A model generated the notes under the pieces. It was given only the letters and a program-made list of their open reading frames with translations. It made no database searches and was not told the DNA's origin. Position numbers and translations under genes: made by a program. Shown in pieces: positions 28,098-37,698 of a stretch of DNA of 64,000 nt. Origin of the DNA: Coriobacteriia bacterium (lineage in GTDB: Bacteria; Actinomycetota; Coriobacteriia; Coriobacteriales; UBA8131); the NCBI GenBank assembly GCA_009783085.1, contig WRHU01000008.1, forward strand, positions 1-64,000. Direction: 5' to 3'. The first letter of the stretch is position 1; every line of letters starts with the position of its first letter.

Positions 28098-29720
28098 TTA
28101 GTCTACCAACACAAACTTGTCTTTTCCAACACCACAGGTTGGGCAGATAAAATCATCAAAAAGCTCACCCGTGTGTTCATAGCCACAAACTTCACAACGA
28201 TACTTCGCAGCAGCTGGAGCAGCAGACGCAGCAGAGGCAACTGGCGCAGCGGTGCTCGCCTCGACAACCTTCTCCTCAGCAACTTCCTTGGCAGCTGCCG
28301 TCGCATTGTCAACGGCATCATTGCCAGCAGCATCATCGTCAACAGCTCCATCACCCAAATCAGCACTACGACTGTGATACATGGTGTGCAGCATACGCTC
28401 TGCTCGCTCACTTAAGGGTGCATCATAATACTGCTCATATACCGCAATAATATCGGGATTTTCATGGCTAAAGCGCAAAGCCATCTCATCGTCCTTTTTG
28501 TACAGGGCAGCTATGCGAGATTGACGAATCTCATCGCTCATGGGAATCTCGGTCTTAGGCTGTCCGCCACCACCGATGCAGCCACCTCTACAGCACATAA
28601 CTTCGATGAAGTCATATTCGCAGTTGCCTGCCACCAAATCATCAAGCACCTGCTTGGCGTTAGCAATACCATGAGCAACTGCTACGCGCACGGGCGTTCC
28701 CGCAAGGTCTGCCTCAGCACTGCGAACGCCGTCCATGCCCCGCACGGGCGTTAGGTTCAAAAACGCCTCGCCGGGGTTCTCGCCAGCAACAAAGGAATAG
28801 GCGGTTCTTGCAGCAGCCTCCATGACGCCGCCCGTATTACCAAAAATAACACCTGCGCCCGAAGCCGCACCCATGAGCTCATCGTAGTCGCTGCCCTCAA
28901 GCGCGCCAAAGTCAACGCCCTCCTCCTCAAGCCATGCTGCCAACTCGCGCGTGGTAATAACGTGATCCATATCGCGCAAGCCTTTTATGCCAAGCTCGCC
29001 AGCCGCATCGCACATTTCGTCACGACGAATCTCAAACTTTTTGGCCGTACAGGGCGTAACCGCCACATTAACAATTTTTGTTGGGTCAATCTCGCGGCTC
29101 GCAGCAAAATAGGTTTTGACCGTGGGGCCTTGCATACCAATAGGGCTCTTTGCCGTTGAAACGTGTGGCAGCAAGTCAGGGTAAAAGGTTTCGACAAACT
29201 TGACCCACGCTGGGCAACAACTGGTAAATTGTGGCAGCGGCTTGGACTTGTTAACAATGCGGTCAACCAGCTCAGAGGCCTCCTCCATAATGGTCAAATC
29301 AGCGGCAAAATTGGTGTCGAGCACATAGTCTGCACCAAGCGCACGCAACGCAGCCACCATCTTTTCTTGCACAAAAGCACCCGGTTCAAGTCCAAATGCC
29401 TCGCCAAGCCCCACGCGCACCGAAGGCGAAGTGTTAAAAATAACGATTTTGTCTGGGTCGTCGATAGCCTTTTTGACGTCTGAATACTCAGGACGCTCGG
29501 TAATCGAATTGGCGGGACACACGTTAGCGCACTGCCCGCAGTGAATACAAATGGGGCAATCCCCCGTGCGGTTGAGGTCATAAAGCTTGCCAACCGCAAC
29601 ATCGTCTTCGCAGGTGCGACGACAGGCCCCGCATTTAATGCAGAGTTCCTCGTGGCGCATAATGGCTGGATTGTCCTTGCTAATGGGAATACGAATGTCG
29701 GTGAACTGATGAACACTCAT
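28098..29720 (-). CDS. [FeFe] hydrogenase with C-terminal rubredoxin domain
   Basis: 540 residues from ATG 29720 (AAGGAGGAGGAAG upstream). Residues 27-69 hold two [4Fe-4S] ferredoxin motifs (CIKCGACRRTC, CIHCGQCANVC). The H-cluster motifs follow: TSCCPAW (167-173), TPCTAKKFE (222-230) and MCCRGGCIGGGGQP (375-388). An Ala/Glu/Asp-rich linker (about 455-505) leads to a rubredoxin-like domain with CEVCGY (Cys509, Cys512) and CPTCG (Cys526, Cys529). The enzyme should interconvert protons and hydrogen with ferredoxin-level electrons; the rubredoxin unit suggests an added electron relay. No signal peptide, so cytoplasmic. The maturases HydE, HydF and HydG are not in this window. Confidence 0.9.
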   Translation of the reverse strand: MSVHQFTDIRIPISKDNPAIMRHEELCIKCGACRRTCEDDVAVGKLYDLNRTGDCPICIHCGQCANVCPANSITERPEYSDVKKAIDDPDKIVIFNTSPSVRVGLGEAFGLEPGAFVQEKMVAALRALGADYVLDTNFAADLTIMEEASELVDRIVNKSKPLPQFTSCCPAWVKFVETFYPDLLPHVSTAKSPIGMQGPTVKTYFAASREIDPTKIVNVAVTPCTAKKFEIRRDEMCDAAGELGIKGLRDMDHVITTRELAAWLEEEGVDFGALEGSDYDELMGAASGAGVIFGNTGGVMEAAARTAYSFVAGENPGEAFLNLTPVRGMDGVRSAEADLAGTPVRVAVAHGIANAKQVLDDLVAGNCEYDFIEVMCCRGGCIGGGGQPKTEIPMSDEIRQSRIAALYKKDDEMALRFSHENPDIIAVYEQYYDAPLSERAERMLHTMYHSRSADLGDGAVDDDAAGNDAVDNATAAAKEVAEEKVVEASTAAPVASAASAAPAAAKYRCEVCGYEHTGELFDDFICPTCGVGKDKFVLVD

Positions 29721-29839
29721 GGGCTTCCTCCTCCTTGTGTCAATATACAACTATGGGTAAAGAGTTGAGTTCTCAAAACTTCAACACGTATAGTTTGACA
29801 CAAGGAGTTGTGCCAGACAACCACAAAACCTCTTTGTTT

Positions 29840-29921
29840 GTGCGCCTCAGCTTGTGCCCTCAGCTTGTGCTCCTCAGCTTGTGCGCCTCAGCTTGTGCCC
29901 TCAGCTTGTGCGCCTCAGCGG
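29840..29921. repeat. Intergenic tandem repeat, six 13-14 bp units
   Basis: Six adjacent copies of GTGCGCCTCAGCTT and its shorter form GTGCCCTCAGCTT lie between the hydrogenase start and the end of the ABC transporter gene. Units alternate 14, 13, 14, 14, 13, 14 bp. No reading frame of note crosses them. Confidence 0.8.
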
Positions 29922-29963
29922 CTCTACACTGCACCAATCCACGCACGCTCGCTAGAACAAAAC

Positions 29964-32900
29964 CTATTCGCTCCGCAGTGCCTCCACGGGGTCTTTGCGC
30001 GAAGCAGACGAGGCAGGTATCAAGCCAGCGATAAACGAAAGGAACATGCTCACCGCAATGAGAATAAAGGCTGCATTCCACGGCAACACTGCCAAATTGG
30101 GCACCTTAAAGCCCTCATAAATTATGATATTTGCCGGAATGGTCAAAAGGGCTGTGATAACCACGCCCAGCACGCCAGCAACAAAACCAATAATGAGTGT
30201 TTCGGCATTAAAGACACGGCTGATGTCGCCCTTGCGCGCACCAATGGCACGCAAAATACCAATCTCTTTGCGGCGTTCAAGCACCGATATGTACGTAATA
30301 ATGCCAATCATGATTGAGGACACAATCAGCGAAATAGCAACAAACGCCACCAGCACATAACTCACCATATTTACGATGTCGGTTACCGAGGTCATAAGCG
30401 TACCCACAATGTCGGTGTAGGTAATCACCTGCTCGTCTTTACCCTCTTTTTCCATGCGCTTGTTGTACTTGTCGAGTATATTGATGATGCGCTCTTTGCT
30501 CTGGAAATCCTTGGGGTAGATGCGAATGGTGGAAGGGTCATTAAAATCGGCATACCCGAAAGACCTCAAATTGCCGGCATAACTGCTCTCCTCAGCCGTC
30601 ATAAAGCTCATCATAAGTTCTTGAAGGTCTTTATCGTCAACTTCAATGTTAAAGGCACGCGCAAAAGCGGACTCATCAACGTGCATCGCCTGAGACATGC
30701 CACTCGTAATTTGCTTCATCGCTTTGTCCATGGCGGCAGTTATCTGCGTTTGCATGGACTCTGCCATGGCGGTCACGTAAAGCTGCATGGTGTCTTGCAT
30801 GTACTGCTGAAACGCCGTTTCCAACTGTTCAGGTATGGTGCTGGAGTCCAGCATGCTCTGCAAGCCCTCGCTCAAAGCTGCCTGCACTTCAGGCGTGTTG
30901 AGATACTCAGTAAAATCCTCTGAAATGGTATCGGGGTCAAAGGTGCTCCCCGGTCCAGGAGGGTGCTTGGCAATGTAGTAGCCAATAAATCCACTGAGCG
31001 TTTCTCCGATGAGCTTAGAAACCTCCTCTTGGTCAATATCAATCTCAAGATCTCCTAATAGCTCTTCAAAATCGAAGTCTGGCGGAGTTACCTCGGACAT
31101 ACCGTCAAAATTGAAGTCTGAGAAAAGCGAGTTGTCAATTTTCATAGCGCTGGCATCAAAGCTAAAGGCGGACTGAATAGCGTTGCCGTCAATCGAGAAC
31201 ATGGAGGCAAAATCGAGTCCTTGCTCGTCAGGGTTTTCGCGCTCATCTTCAAAAGTGCGCCCCGTTATAACATTGACCTCTGGATTCGCAAGCTGCTCTT
31301 TTACAATCTCTGTCTTGGCGGCTTCCTCAATTAGGTGCGTTTGTAGGTCAGAGGTATAGCAAATGCCAGGCGTAAGCGAAATAATCGAAGAATCAGGGTT
31401 GGGCGCGACAATGCCCACAATGTGTAAGTCTGTGCCATCCTCAATAAGCTGACCCATAAACTTGTTGTCGTCTGACTTGTCTTTCCAAACTTTGAATTCT
31501 TTATCATAAGAGTACGTGTGGGCAACATTAACCATTTTGAAGGTAACGCCCATAATTTCCTCGTGGCTAAACTCAAGCTGCTCCTCGGGAGTTTCTGCAG
31601 TTTCGTTTTTGGCAATCTGAGAAACCATCTGGTCAAGCTCAAGGGGGTCGCGCAAGCCCATTGCGTAAAGCACATAATCATTGATGCCGTTGTCAAAATT
31701 CAAGACAAGAACACACTCATCCCACTTGCTCGGCCAACTCCCCGCCACTACGTCATATTGCGTGCTGAGAAGCTCTGGATTGTTGAGCATCTCATGGAAA
31801 ACGTTGGCGTTTCCGCTGCTGGACATCATGGCAGCGTATCCGCGCGCTTGCCCGCTCAAAGAACCACCACCAGAAAGTGCTTTGAACGCAGCATTTGGGT
31901 GTACTTGCCAAATTCCCTCAGTAGTATCAGGATTATATATCAAAGGCCGAATACCGTAGGAGTAGCTCACCATATTTGCGTGCTCGTTGATGCCACTCTT
32001 GTCGTCCTCGAGAAAGGTTTTGAGAGAAACAAGGTCATTGGTGTCGATGCGCGAGAGCATATTTGAGAGGGTCTTGGTTTCGGAGATTTTGCCCTTTTCG
32101 ACACCAGCGTCGTCGTTTTTGCCATCGCCACCGCCAGCTGCGTCGCCAGCCGAACCGTCGTCGCTCTCCTCGGCGTCGTCAGCACTTGAACTGCCTGAGC
32201 CCGAACCATCGCCAGAGCCCATCATGGATGCCATCATCGCGGTCATATCAAAGCCCGTGCTTTCTATGGAGAGCGGATACATGCTTAAAGTATCCTCCTC
32301 AACACTTTTTATGTAATTGTTGACGCCGTTGGCAAGCGCGAGAATAGCCGCAATGCCAATAATGCCGATAGAACCAGCAAAGGCGGTCATAATGGTGCGG
32401 CCCTTTTTGGTCATCAAGTTGTTAAAGGAAAGCGAAATAGCAGTGGCAAACGACATCGCAGCACGACGAATAGACTTGCTGCTAATTTTCTCTTTTTCTT
32501 TTTTTGTAGGCTTGTAGGGATTGCTGTCCGCGGTCACCTTACCGTCGAGCAAATTAACCACGCGGTTAGCGTATTCGTCGGCAAGCTCAGGGTTGTGGGT
32601 AACCATAATAACAAGACGGTCTTTTGCGATTTTGGTGAGAAGCTCCATGATTTGCGTGCTCGTGGTGGTATCAAGCGCACCCGTAGGTTCATCGGCAAGC
32701 AAAATCTCAGGGTCGTTGATGAGCGCACGCGCCACAGCAACACGCTGCATTTGACCACCAGAAAGCTGATTTGGCTTTTTGTTAATGTGATCGCCAAGCC
32801 CTACTTCAATCAGGGCGTCTTTTGCTCGCTGACGGCGCTCTTTTCGCGAAACACCCGAAAGCGTCAGGGCAAGCTCAACATTAGAAAGCACCGTTTGGTG

Positions 32901-33188
32901 CGGAATAAGGTTGTAGCTCTGAAACACAAACCCAATGCGGTTGTTGCGATAGGTATCCCAATCGCGGTCTTTGTATTCCTCGGTCGAAATACCATCGATG
33001 ACCAAGTTGCCCGAGTCATAATGGTCAAGACCACCGATGATGTTAAGCAAAGTTGTCTTGCCCGAGCCCGAAGGCCCCAGAATGGCAACAAACTCATTAT
33101 CTCGAAACGCAATAGAAACATCGTCAAGAGCAGTCTGGGTAAAGTCTGCGGTTTTGTAGCACTTGCGAATATCAAAAAGCTGGAGCAT
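29964..33188 (-). CDS. MacB-type ABC transporter: ATPase fused to FtsX-like permease
   Basis: 1074 residues from ATG 33188 (AAGGGG upstream). The N-terminal 220 residues are a LolD/MacB-type ATPase with Walker A GPSGSGKT (38-45), signature LSGGQMQRVA and Walker B ILLADEPTGALD. A first membrane helix follows (MTAFAGSIGIIGIAAILALA), then a very large extracellular region of about 600 residues including an acidic Gly/Ser/Asp stretch, and three C-terminal helices of the FtsX/MacB permease with the tail SRKDPVEALRSE. Such proteins are mechanotransmitters: they export peptides or lipoproteins, or drive envelope enzymes, rather than pump across the bilayer. It is divergent from, and may work with, the adjacent C39-like lipoprotein. 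Confidence 0.9.
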   Translation of the reverse strand: MLQLFDIRKCYKTADFTQTALDDVSIAFRDNEFVAILGPSGSGKTTLLNIIGGLDHYDSGNLVIDGISTEEYKDRDWDTYRNNRIGFVFQSYNLIPHQTVLSNVELALTLSGVSRKERRQRAKDALIEVGLGDHINKKPNQLSGGQMQRVAVARALINDPEILLADEPTGALDTTTSTQIMELLTKIAKDRLVIMVTHNPELADEYANRVVNLLDGKVTADSNPYKPTKKEKEKISSKSIRRAAMSFATAISLSFNNLMTKKGRTIMTAFAGSIGIIGIAAILALANGVNNYIKSVEEDTLSMYPLSIESTGFDMTAMMASMMGSGDGSGSGSSSADDAEESDDGSAGDAAGGGDGKNDDAGVEKGKISETKTLSNMLSRIDTNDLVSLKTFLEDDKSGINEHANMVSYSYGIRPLIYNPDTTEGIWQVHPNAAFKALSGGGSLSGQARGYAAMMSSSGNANVFHEMLNNPELLSTQYDVVAGSWPSKWDECVLVLNFDNGINDYVLYAMGLRDPLELDQMVSQIAKNETAETPEEQLEFSHEEIMGVTFKMVNVAHTYSYDKEFKVWKDKSDDNKFMGQLIEDGTDLHIVGIVAPNPDSSIISLTPGICYTSDLQTHLIEEAAKTEIVKEQLANPEVNVITGRTFEDERENPDEQGLDFASMFSIDGNAIQSAFSFDASAMKIDNSLFSDFNFDGMSEVTPPDFDFEELLGDLEIDIDQEEVSKLIGETLSGFIGYYIAKHPPGPGSTFDPDTISEDFTEYLNTPEVQAALSEGLQSMLDSSTIPEQLETAFQQYMQDTMQLYVTAMAESMQTQITAAMDKAMKQITSGMSQAMHVDESAFARAFNIEVDDKDLQELMMSFMTAEESSYAGNLRSFGYADFNDPSTIRIYPKDFQSKERIINILDKYNKRMEKEGKDEQVITYTDIVGTLMTSVTDIVNMVSYVLVAFVAISLIVSSIMIGIITYISVLERRKEIGILRAIGARKGDISRVFNAETLIIGFVAGVLGVVITALLTIPANIIIYEGFKVPNLAVLPWNAAFILIAVSMFLSFIAGLIPASSASRKDPVEALRSE

Positions 33189-33210
33189 AGCAACCCCTTT
33201 TGTCATGAGC

Positions 33211-33258
33211 ATTGTATTATGTGACTAATACAATAGTACACCGTGATATGCCTGTCAA
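33211..33258 (-). promoter_or_regulatory. Promoter and perfect operator palindrome of the ABC transporter gene
   Basis: Read leftward: -35 TTGACA (33253-33258), a 17-nt spacer, -10 TATTGT (33230-33235). A perfect 9-bp inverted repeat, ATTGTATTA (33211-33219) and TAATACAAT (33226-33234) with a 6-nt spacer, overlaps the -10 and the expected start site. This is the layout of a repressor-controlled promoter. TetR-, PadR- and GntR-type repressors bind such sites; no regulator gene is adjacent. Confidence 0.75.
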
Positions 33259-33338
33259 GCAAAGCCGAATAGTAGCAGCCCTCCGTTACTATACGGTATA
33301 CTTTACCAAGAATGCAATCAAAACAAGGGAGCATTAGC

Positions 33339-34895
33339 TTGATACGCTTGCGGGGTACATCATCTACGAACAAAAGCAACGGCTTTGCTGGTGGCGGCGG
33401 CACCCTTACGTGCTGCGCGCAAGCTCTGAGAGTGCTGCTTGCTTTTGCGCTCACTCTTACGCTGTGCGCCGCGTGCCTTACTCCCCTTGTTCTGCTTTCT
33501 GGTTGCAGCGAAAAACCTCTCTTTATGGAGATAAAAAAATCGTACACGCTTGAGCTCAGCGTCATAGGAAAAGTTAAGAAAAAAGAAGTGGTTGAAGGAA
33601 CTGCCCATGCCACCGTACGGGTAAAAAAGGACAAAGACAGCGAGCACTATACTGCTCAAATTACTGGCATCACGTTTGACGGGAACTTGACGGGGAATAC
33701 GCAAAGTGTCGAAGAAGCACCTGAGTATTTTTACGGAATGTCCCCCGAGACCAGCTCAAAGATAGACAAGCTCTTCGAAAACCGCCCGAACTATTGGGTG
33801 GTTTTGCCTCCGTCAATAACAGTTTTTACGGGTGATGAAAAAGCGCAGGGTTCAGCCGTTAGAGGCTCGAGTTCCATAACTGAGGCGGCAGATGAAGCTG
33901 CGCAGTCAAACAAGGACAAGCTCGCCCTGCCCGGCATTAGCATGACTATCCCCATCACCGCACTCGTTGGAAAAGAGGAGGACTACGCAAAGGTAGCAAT
34001 AGTGTTGCCCGATGTAGAGGCTCAAAGCGATGAAGATGCCGAGCAAGTAGAACATGGTGCCTGGAATGGCATTGCCGCTGAAGCTCCTCGTGTGTATGCT
34101 GTTGAAAATGGCATTACCGTAGCACCTCTCGATGACAGTGGCGATGGTCGAGCCGATAGAGTCATTGTTGTTGACTATGCGCCACCTGCCGAAGGAGGCC
34201 TTGTTTTGCCTGTGCCAAAAAGGATTGCAGGCCTGCAGGCAAGTGTGGCTGAATATGCGGAGAGAAGAGCAGCTGAACTCAGCGAAGAGATGGACGAAGC
34301 GAGCAAGGCAAGTGAAATAAGCGCAATTTACGCAAAAATTGACACCGAGCTTGCTTTTATCGGCGAGGTAAGTGAACGGGCAAAGCGAGCTCTTATTGCC
34401 GCACGTACCAGCAAAGTGCTTCTTGAGGTTCCCATGGTTGAGCAATTCCCCGCGGCACCCTCAGGCGGAGAAATTGCTGTTTTAGCCATGCTGCTGCTTT
34501 ATAACGACTACGACACCTCTCTTGAACAGTGCCTCAATGAGATGGTGTATAACAATAATCCAAAATACGGATTTGCTGGCAACCCGCGTGACTTTACCGG
34601 CCACACCATCTATCCTGAGCCAGCAGGCGAATGGCTCAAAAAGCGCCTTGGTTCGTACCAGATTTTGACCGATGCGACCCAAGACAAACTCTGTGAAGTT
34701 TTACTCAAAGGACAGCCCATTATGGTGTGGATGAATCACCCTGTTGGCGGTTTGCGTGCCTTGTGCTTAACGGGTTTTGATGCAGACGGTTTTTACATGA
34801 ATGACCCCTACGGCGTCAAAGACTGGTTCTGCGATTATTGGTCATTTTTTAATGCTTACTGGTACCAATACGACAATATGGCGCTGACGTACTAG
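33339..34895 (+). CDS. Lipoprotein with degenerate C39-like peptidase domain
   Basis: 518 residues if translation starts at TTG 33339, which has AAGGGAG 7 nt upstream; ATG 33312 has no ribosome site and lies at the start site expected from a TATACT box at 33297. A lipobox (LLSGC, Cys56) marks surface anchoring. Residues of about 365-518 resemble the C39_2 cysteine peptidase fold (EVPMVEQFPAAPSGGE, then AMLLLYNDY, GQPIMVWM, GFDADGFYMNDPYG). By hand alignment the catalytic Cys is Gly377 and the catalytic His is Arg473, so proteolysis is unlikely; it probably binds a peptide. The middle region is unknown. It is divergent from the MacB-type transporter and may be a substrate-binding partner. Confidence 0.75.
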   Translation: MIRLRGTSSTNKSNGFAGGGGTLTCCAQALRVLLAFALTLTLCAACLTPLVLLSGCSEKPLFMEIKKSYTLELSVIGKVKKKEVVEGTAHATVRVKKDKDSEHYTAQITGITFDGNLTGNTQSVEEAPEYFYGMSPETSSKIDKLFENRPNYWVVLPPSITVFTGDEKAQGSAVRGSSSITEAADEAAQSNKDKLALPGISMTIPITALVGKEEDYAKVAIVLPDVEAQSDEDAEQVEHGAWNGIAAEAPRVYAVENGITVAPLDDSGDGRADRVIVVDYAPPAEGGLVLPVPKRIAGLQASVAEYAERRAAELSEEMDEASKASEISAIYAKIDTELAFIGEVSERAKRALIAARTSKVLLEVPMVEQFPAAPSGGEIAVLAMLLLYNDYDTSLEQCLNEMVYNNNPKYGFAGNPRDFTGHTIYPEPAGEWLKKRLGSYQILTDATQDKLCEVLLKGQPIMVWMNHPVGGLRALCLTGFDADGFYMNDPYGVKDWFCDYWSFFNAYWYQYDNMALTY

Positions 34896-34936
34896 GTGCT
34901 TTACGGACAATATGGCGCTGGCGTACTAGGTGCTTT
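34872..34936. repeat. 31-bp direct duplication over the 3' end of the lipoprotein gene
   Basis: The 31 bases at 34872-34902, which include the last codons and the stop, are repeated at 34906-34936 with one mismatch and a 3-nt gap. The second copy is outside the gene. Probably a recent slippage or recombination duplication. Confidence 0.85.
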
Positions 34937-35039
34937 TCGTGGCTCTTGCCAGATTTTTCTTTTCGCTTTATACCTTATGTATGTCGCTTTTATGGCGGTA
35001 CAATGTGCTGTGCGGCACAAACTAAAGTGACAGTTTAGT

Positions 35040-35045
35040 TATAAT
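35040..35045 (+). promoter_or_regulatory. Probable -10 box of the small lipoprotein gene
   Basis: A consensus TATAAT lies about 108 nt ahead of the start codon at 35154. No good -35 is seen 16-18 nt upstream. The leader it would produce contains a short inverted repeat, AGAAC/GTTCT, at 35098-35110. Confidence 0.4.
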
Positions 35046-35153
35046 TTTTCACCACAATTCCGAGTTTTTTGCCTTTGCCGCATGCTACACTGGCGTAAGA
35101 ACTGAGTTCTCGATATCAAAAAATTAAGGTATGTTTTGAAAGGTGGAAAAATT

Positions 35154-35714
35154 ATGAGGAACAAAACTATTTGGACAAAAGCTCTTGTGCTTGTTGCTTT
35201 GGTTGTGCTTGGTTGCGCAGGATTGTTTGCCTGTAATGGGGACAAAGCTGATGCGCCTGCTGCCAGCGATGAGCAATCTTCAGCCTCTGCTGAAGCAACG
35301 CAAGATACGGCAACGCAGGATACGGCAATGCAAGACGCAACAACCCAGCAAGCTGCCGCCCCAGCAACTGTTGAGGAGCTGCGTGCATTTTTAATAGCGT
35401 CAGAAACAGACGACAGAGTTATACTGGCTCTTACTACTGCTGAAGTGACCTCTTACCCGCCGGTGTATGTTTTAACGGCAACAATGCCAACAGGCGCACT
35501 GGTAATGTCCTATGTTCTGGTTAAAGATGAGAACGGCATACAAAAGCTTTTTGATTTTGCCGAATCCACTGCAACCGACGAGGAAAAAATTGTTTCGTGT
35601 ACACAGAACAGCGCAACGGAAATAACCGTAGTCACTGAACATAGCAGTTTTGGAACTTCTGAAACCCGGACCTATTCTTTTGTGAAAGTAAACGGTATGT
35701 GGCAAAGCAAGTAG
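35154..35714 (+). CDS. Small lipoprotein of unknown function
   Basis: 186 residues from ATG 35154, preceded by AAAGGTGG. Signal peptide with lipobox LFAC (Cys near residue 27), then a Gln/Asp/Thr/Ala-rich linker with repeats of ATQDT and a compact C-terminal domain of about 110 residues (EELRAFLIASETDDRVILAL ... GTSETRTYSFVKVNGMWQSK). The domain could be a small beta sandwich; I recognise no family. Anchored to the outer face of the membrane by inference. Confidence 0.75.
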   Translation: MRNKTIWTKALVLVALVVLGCAGLFACNGDKADAPAASDEQSSASAEATQDTATQDTAMQDATTQQAAAPATVEELRAFLIASETDDRVILALTTAEVTSYPPVYVLTATMPTGALVMSYVLVKDENGIQKLFDFAESTATDEEKIVSCTQNSATEITVVTEHSSFGTSETRTYSFVKVNGMWQSK

Positions 35715-35742
35715 AGCCTGCTTGTTTGTAAATGAGGCGAAT

Positions 35743-35820
35743 TGGTGCCCCCGGCAAGAATCGAACTTGCGACACCAGGTTTAGGAAACCTGTGCTCTAT
35801 CCACTGAGCTACGGAGGCAC
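35743..35820 (-). tRNA. tRNA-Arg (anticodon CCU)
   Basis: The reverse complement folds as a full cloverleaf: acceptor GTGCCTC with GGGGCAC, D arm TAGCTCAGTGGATAGAGC, anticodon stem CAGGT with ACCTG and loop TTCCTAA (anticodon CCT), T arm with GTTCGATTC, and an encoded CCA end. It reads AGG codons. It lies between the small lipoprotein and the acyl-CoA synthetase genes. Confidence 0.97.
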
Positions 35821-35922
35821 GTACTTGACGGTAGGCAAAAAAGCACAATCCCGTAAGGGCGACTATTTTATCACGCTTCAAAAATCTTGTGCTAACAGGA
35901 GCGCGGAAACCAGCAGGAAGCC

Positions 35923-37698
35923 TTACTTGGCATCCTGCTGGGCAAGTCGCTCAGCAACCAACTCGGCGGCGGTTTCACGCAGCTTGAACTTCTGAACCTT
36001 TTTGCTCGTGGTTTCAGGATATTCATCAACAAAAAATATATACTTGGGCACCTTAAAGCGTGCCATCTGTTTAAGTGCGTGCTCACGCAAACCGCTCTCG
36101 GTAAGCTCAAAGCCCTCTCTCGTGCGAATAAAAGCAACCACAATCTCACCATATTTTTCGTCGGGAGCGCCAACTACCTGCGCATCAAGCACGCCAGGCA
36201 CCCCGAGTAAAAAGTTTTCAATCTCAAGCGGATAAATGTTTTCTCCGCCACGAATAATCATGTCTTTAATGCGCCCCGTAATAGTGTAGTAACCGTCCTC
36301 GTCAAAACTACCCAAATCGCCTGAGTGCAAAAAGCCTTCCTCGTCAATGGCAGTAGCGGTAGCATCGGGCATTTTGTAATAGCCCTTCATAACGTTGTAG
36401 CCCTTGCAGCACACTTCGCCTACCTCGCCAGGCCCACAGAGGTGTCCATCTGTCGGATCTATAATGCGCACCTCTACGGGAGCGTGCTTGCGCCCTACGG
36501 TGTTTTGTTTGTGCCAGTCGTCATCGTCAATGGTGGTTTGCAAGAAAACGGGTGAGGTTTCGGTAAGGCCATAGCAGTTAGTAAGCTCGCTGGCTCCCAT
36601 GCGCTCCATTACCTGAGCCGTTACCTCAGGCGGTACGGCTGCACCAGCAATAATGCCCGTGCGCAAAGAGCTTAGGTCAAACTGGTCAAAGAGCGGGTGA
36701 TTGAGCTCGGCAATAAACATGGTAGGAACGCCATAAATTGCCGTGGCGCGCTCCTTATGAATAGCCTCAAGCACCATGAGCGGGTCAAACTCCTCAACAA
36801 TAATCATGGTAGCGTGATGCGTAAGCACTGCCATAACGCCCAACACACAGCCAAAACAATGGAAAAATGGCACGGGCAAACACACGCGATCTTGTGCGGT
36901 AAGTTTCTCGTTTTCGCCAATATAAAAACCATTGTTGAGAATGTTGCGGTGCGTAAGCATAACGCCCTTAGGAAAGCCCGTTGTGCCACTGGTGTATTGC
37001 ATATTTACCACGCTGTTGTTACCAAAAGCTTTGCGTGCCTCGGTTAGTTTTGCGTCGTCCAAGTGAGAGCCTAACAACAAAAGCTCTGGCACGGTAAAAA
37101 ATCCGCGATGCTTCTCTGGGCCCATATAGATAAGATTTTTGAGGTAGGGGTATTCCTCTGAGTGCAGATGCCCACGCTCGCAGGTTTTAGCCTCAGGGAT
37201 AAGCTGGCGAATAATCTCAATATAGTCCACGTCGCGCCACGCATCTATAATGCACAGTGCTGCCATGTCGCTTTGCTTAAGCACATAGTCAAGCTCATGA
37301 GATTTATAGGCAGGGTTCATGGTAACAAGCACAATGCCCACCTTAGCGGTTGCAAACATAAAGGTGAGCCAATCAGGAATGTTACGTGCCCAAACACCGA
37401 GGTGGTCGCCCGGCTTCATACCAAGAGCAAGCAAGCCTTTGGCAAGGTTGTCAGTTCTTACATCAAATTGCTCCCAGGTCCAAGAAAGCTGACGGTCGGG
37501 GTAGATGATGAAAGGCTGATTGGGATCAAGCGCAACTTGTGCCTTAAAATAATCGCCAATAGTGAGTTCGCTGTGGAGGGAGAAATCTGGCACGTTCGGA
37601 GAGCCGTCCGCTCCCTTATCGGAGGTATTTTCGCTCACTTTTTCGCTCATCTCTTTGCTCACTTTTTCGCTCATCTTTTCGCTCATACTACCATCCAT
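35923..37698 (-). CDS. AMP-forming acyl-CoA synthetase
   Basis: 591 residues. Adenylate-forming enzyme that activates a carboxylic acid (probably a medium- or long-chain fatty acid) with ATP and CoA. Motifs: A3 [19 protein letters not shown]5 YGLTETSP, A7 SGDLG, A8 [20 protein letters not shown] and the terminal A10 lysine in [15 protein letters not shown]. The first 25 residues are a run of Met-Ser-Glu-Lys/Val repeats encoded by a 12-bp minisatellite. Its start codon follows the stop of the XRE-cupin regulator at once, so the two are co-translated; such regulator-synthetase pairs are common and suggest control by the substrate or product. Confidence 0.93.
   Translation of the reverse strand: MDGSMSEKMSEKVSKEMSEKVSENTSDKGADGSPNVPDFSLHSELTIGDYFKAQVALDPNQPFIIYPDRQLSWTWEQFDVRTDNLAKGLLALGMKPGDHLGVWARNIPDWLTFMFATAKVGIVLVTMNPAYKSHELDYVLKQSDMAALCIIDAWRDVDYIEIIRQLIPEAKTCERGHLHSEEYPYLKNLIYMGPEKHRGFFTVPELLLLGSHLDDAKLTEARKAFGNNSVVNMQYTSGTTGFPKGVMLTHRNILNNGFYIGENEKLTAQDRVCLPVPFFHCFGCVLGVMAVLTHHATMIIVEEFDPLMVLEAIHKERATAIYGVPTMFIAELNHPLFDQFDLSSLRTGIIAGAAVPPEVTAQVMERMGASELTNCYGLTETSPVFLQTTIDDDDWHKQNTVGRKHAPVEVRIIDPTDGHLCGPGEVGEVCCKGYNVMKGYYKMPDATATAIDEEGFLHSGDLGSFDEDGYYTITGRIKDMIIRGGENIYPLEIENFLLGVPGVLDAQVVGAPDEKYGEIVVAFIRTREGFELTESGLREHALKQMARFKVPKYIFFVDEYPETTSKKVQKFKLRETAAELVAERLAQQDAK

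Noticed and set aside
35022-35040. AAAGTGACAGTT shared by the small lipoprotein promoter and the LRR upstream region
   Set aside because: A 12-base match between two places in 64 kb on two strands is expected many times by chance.
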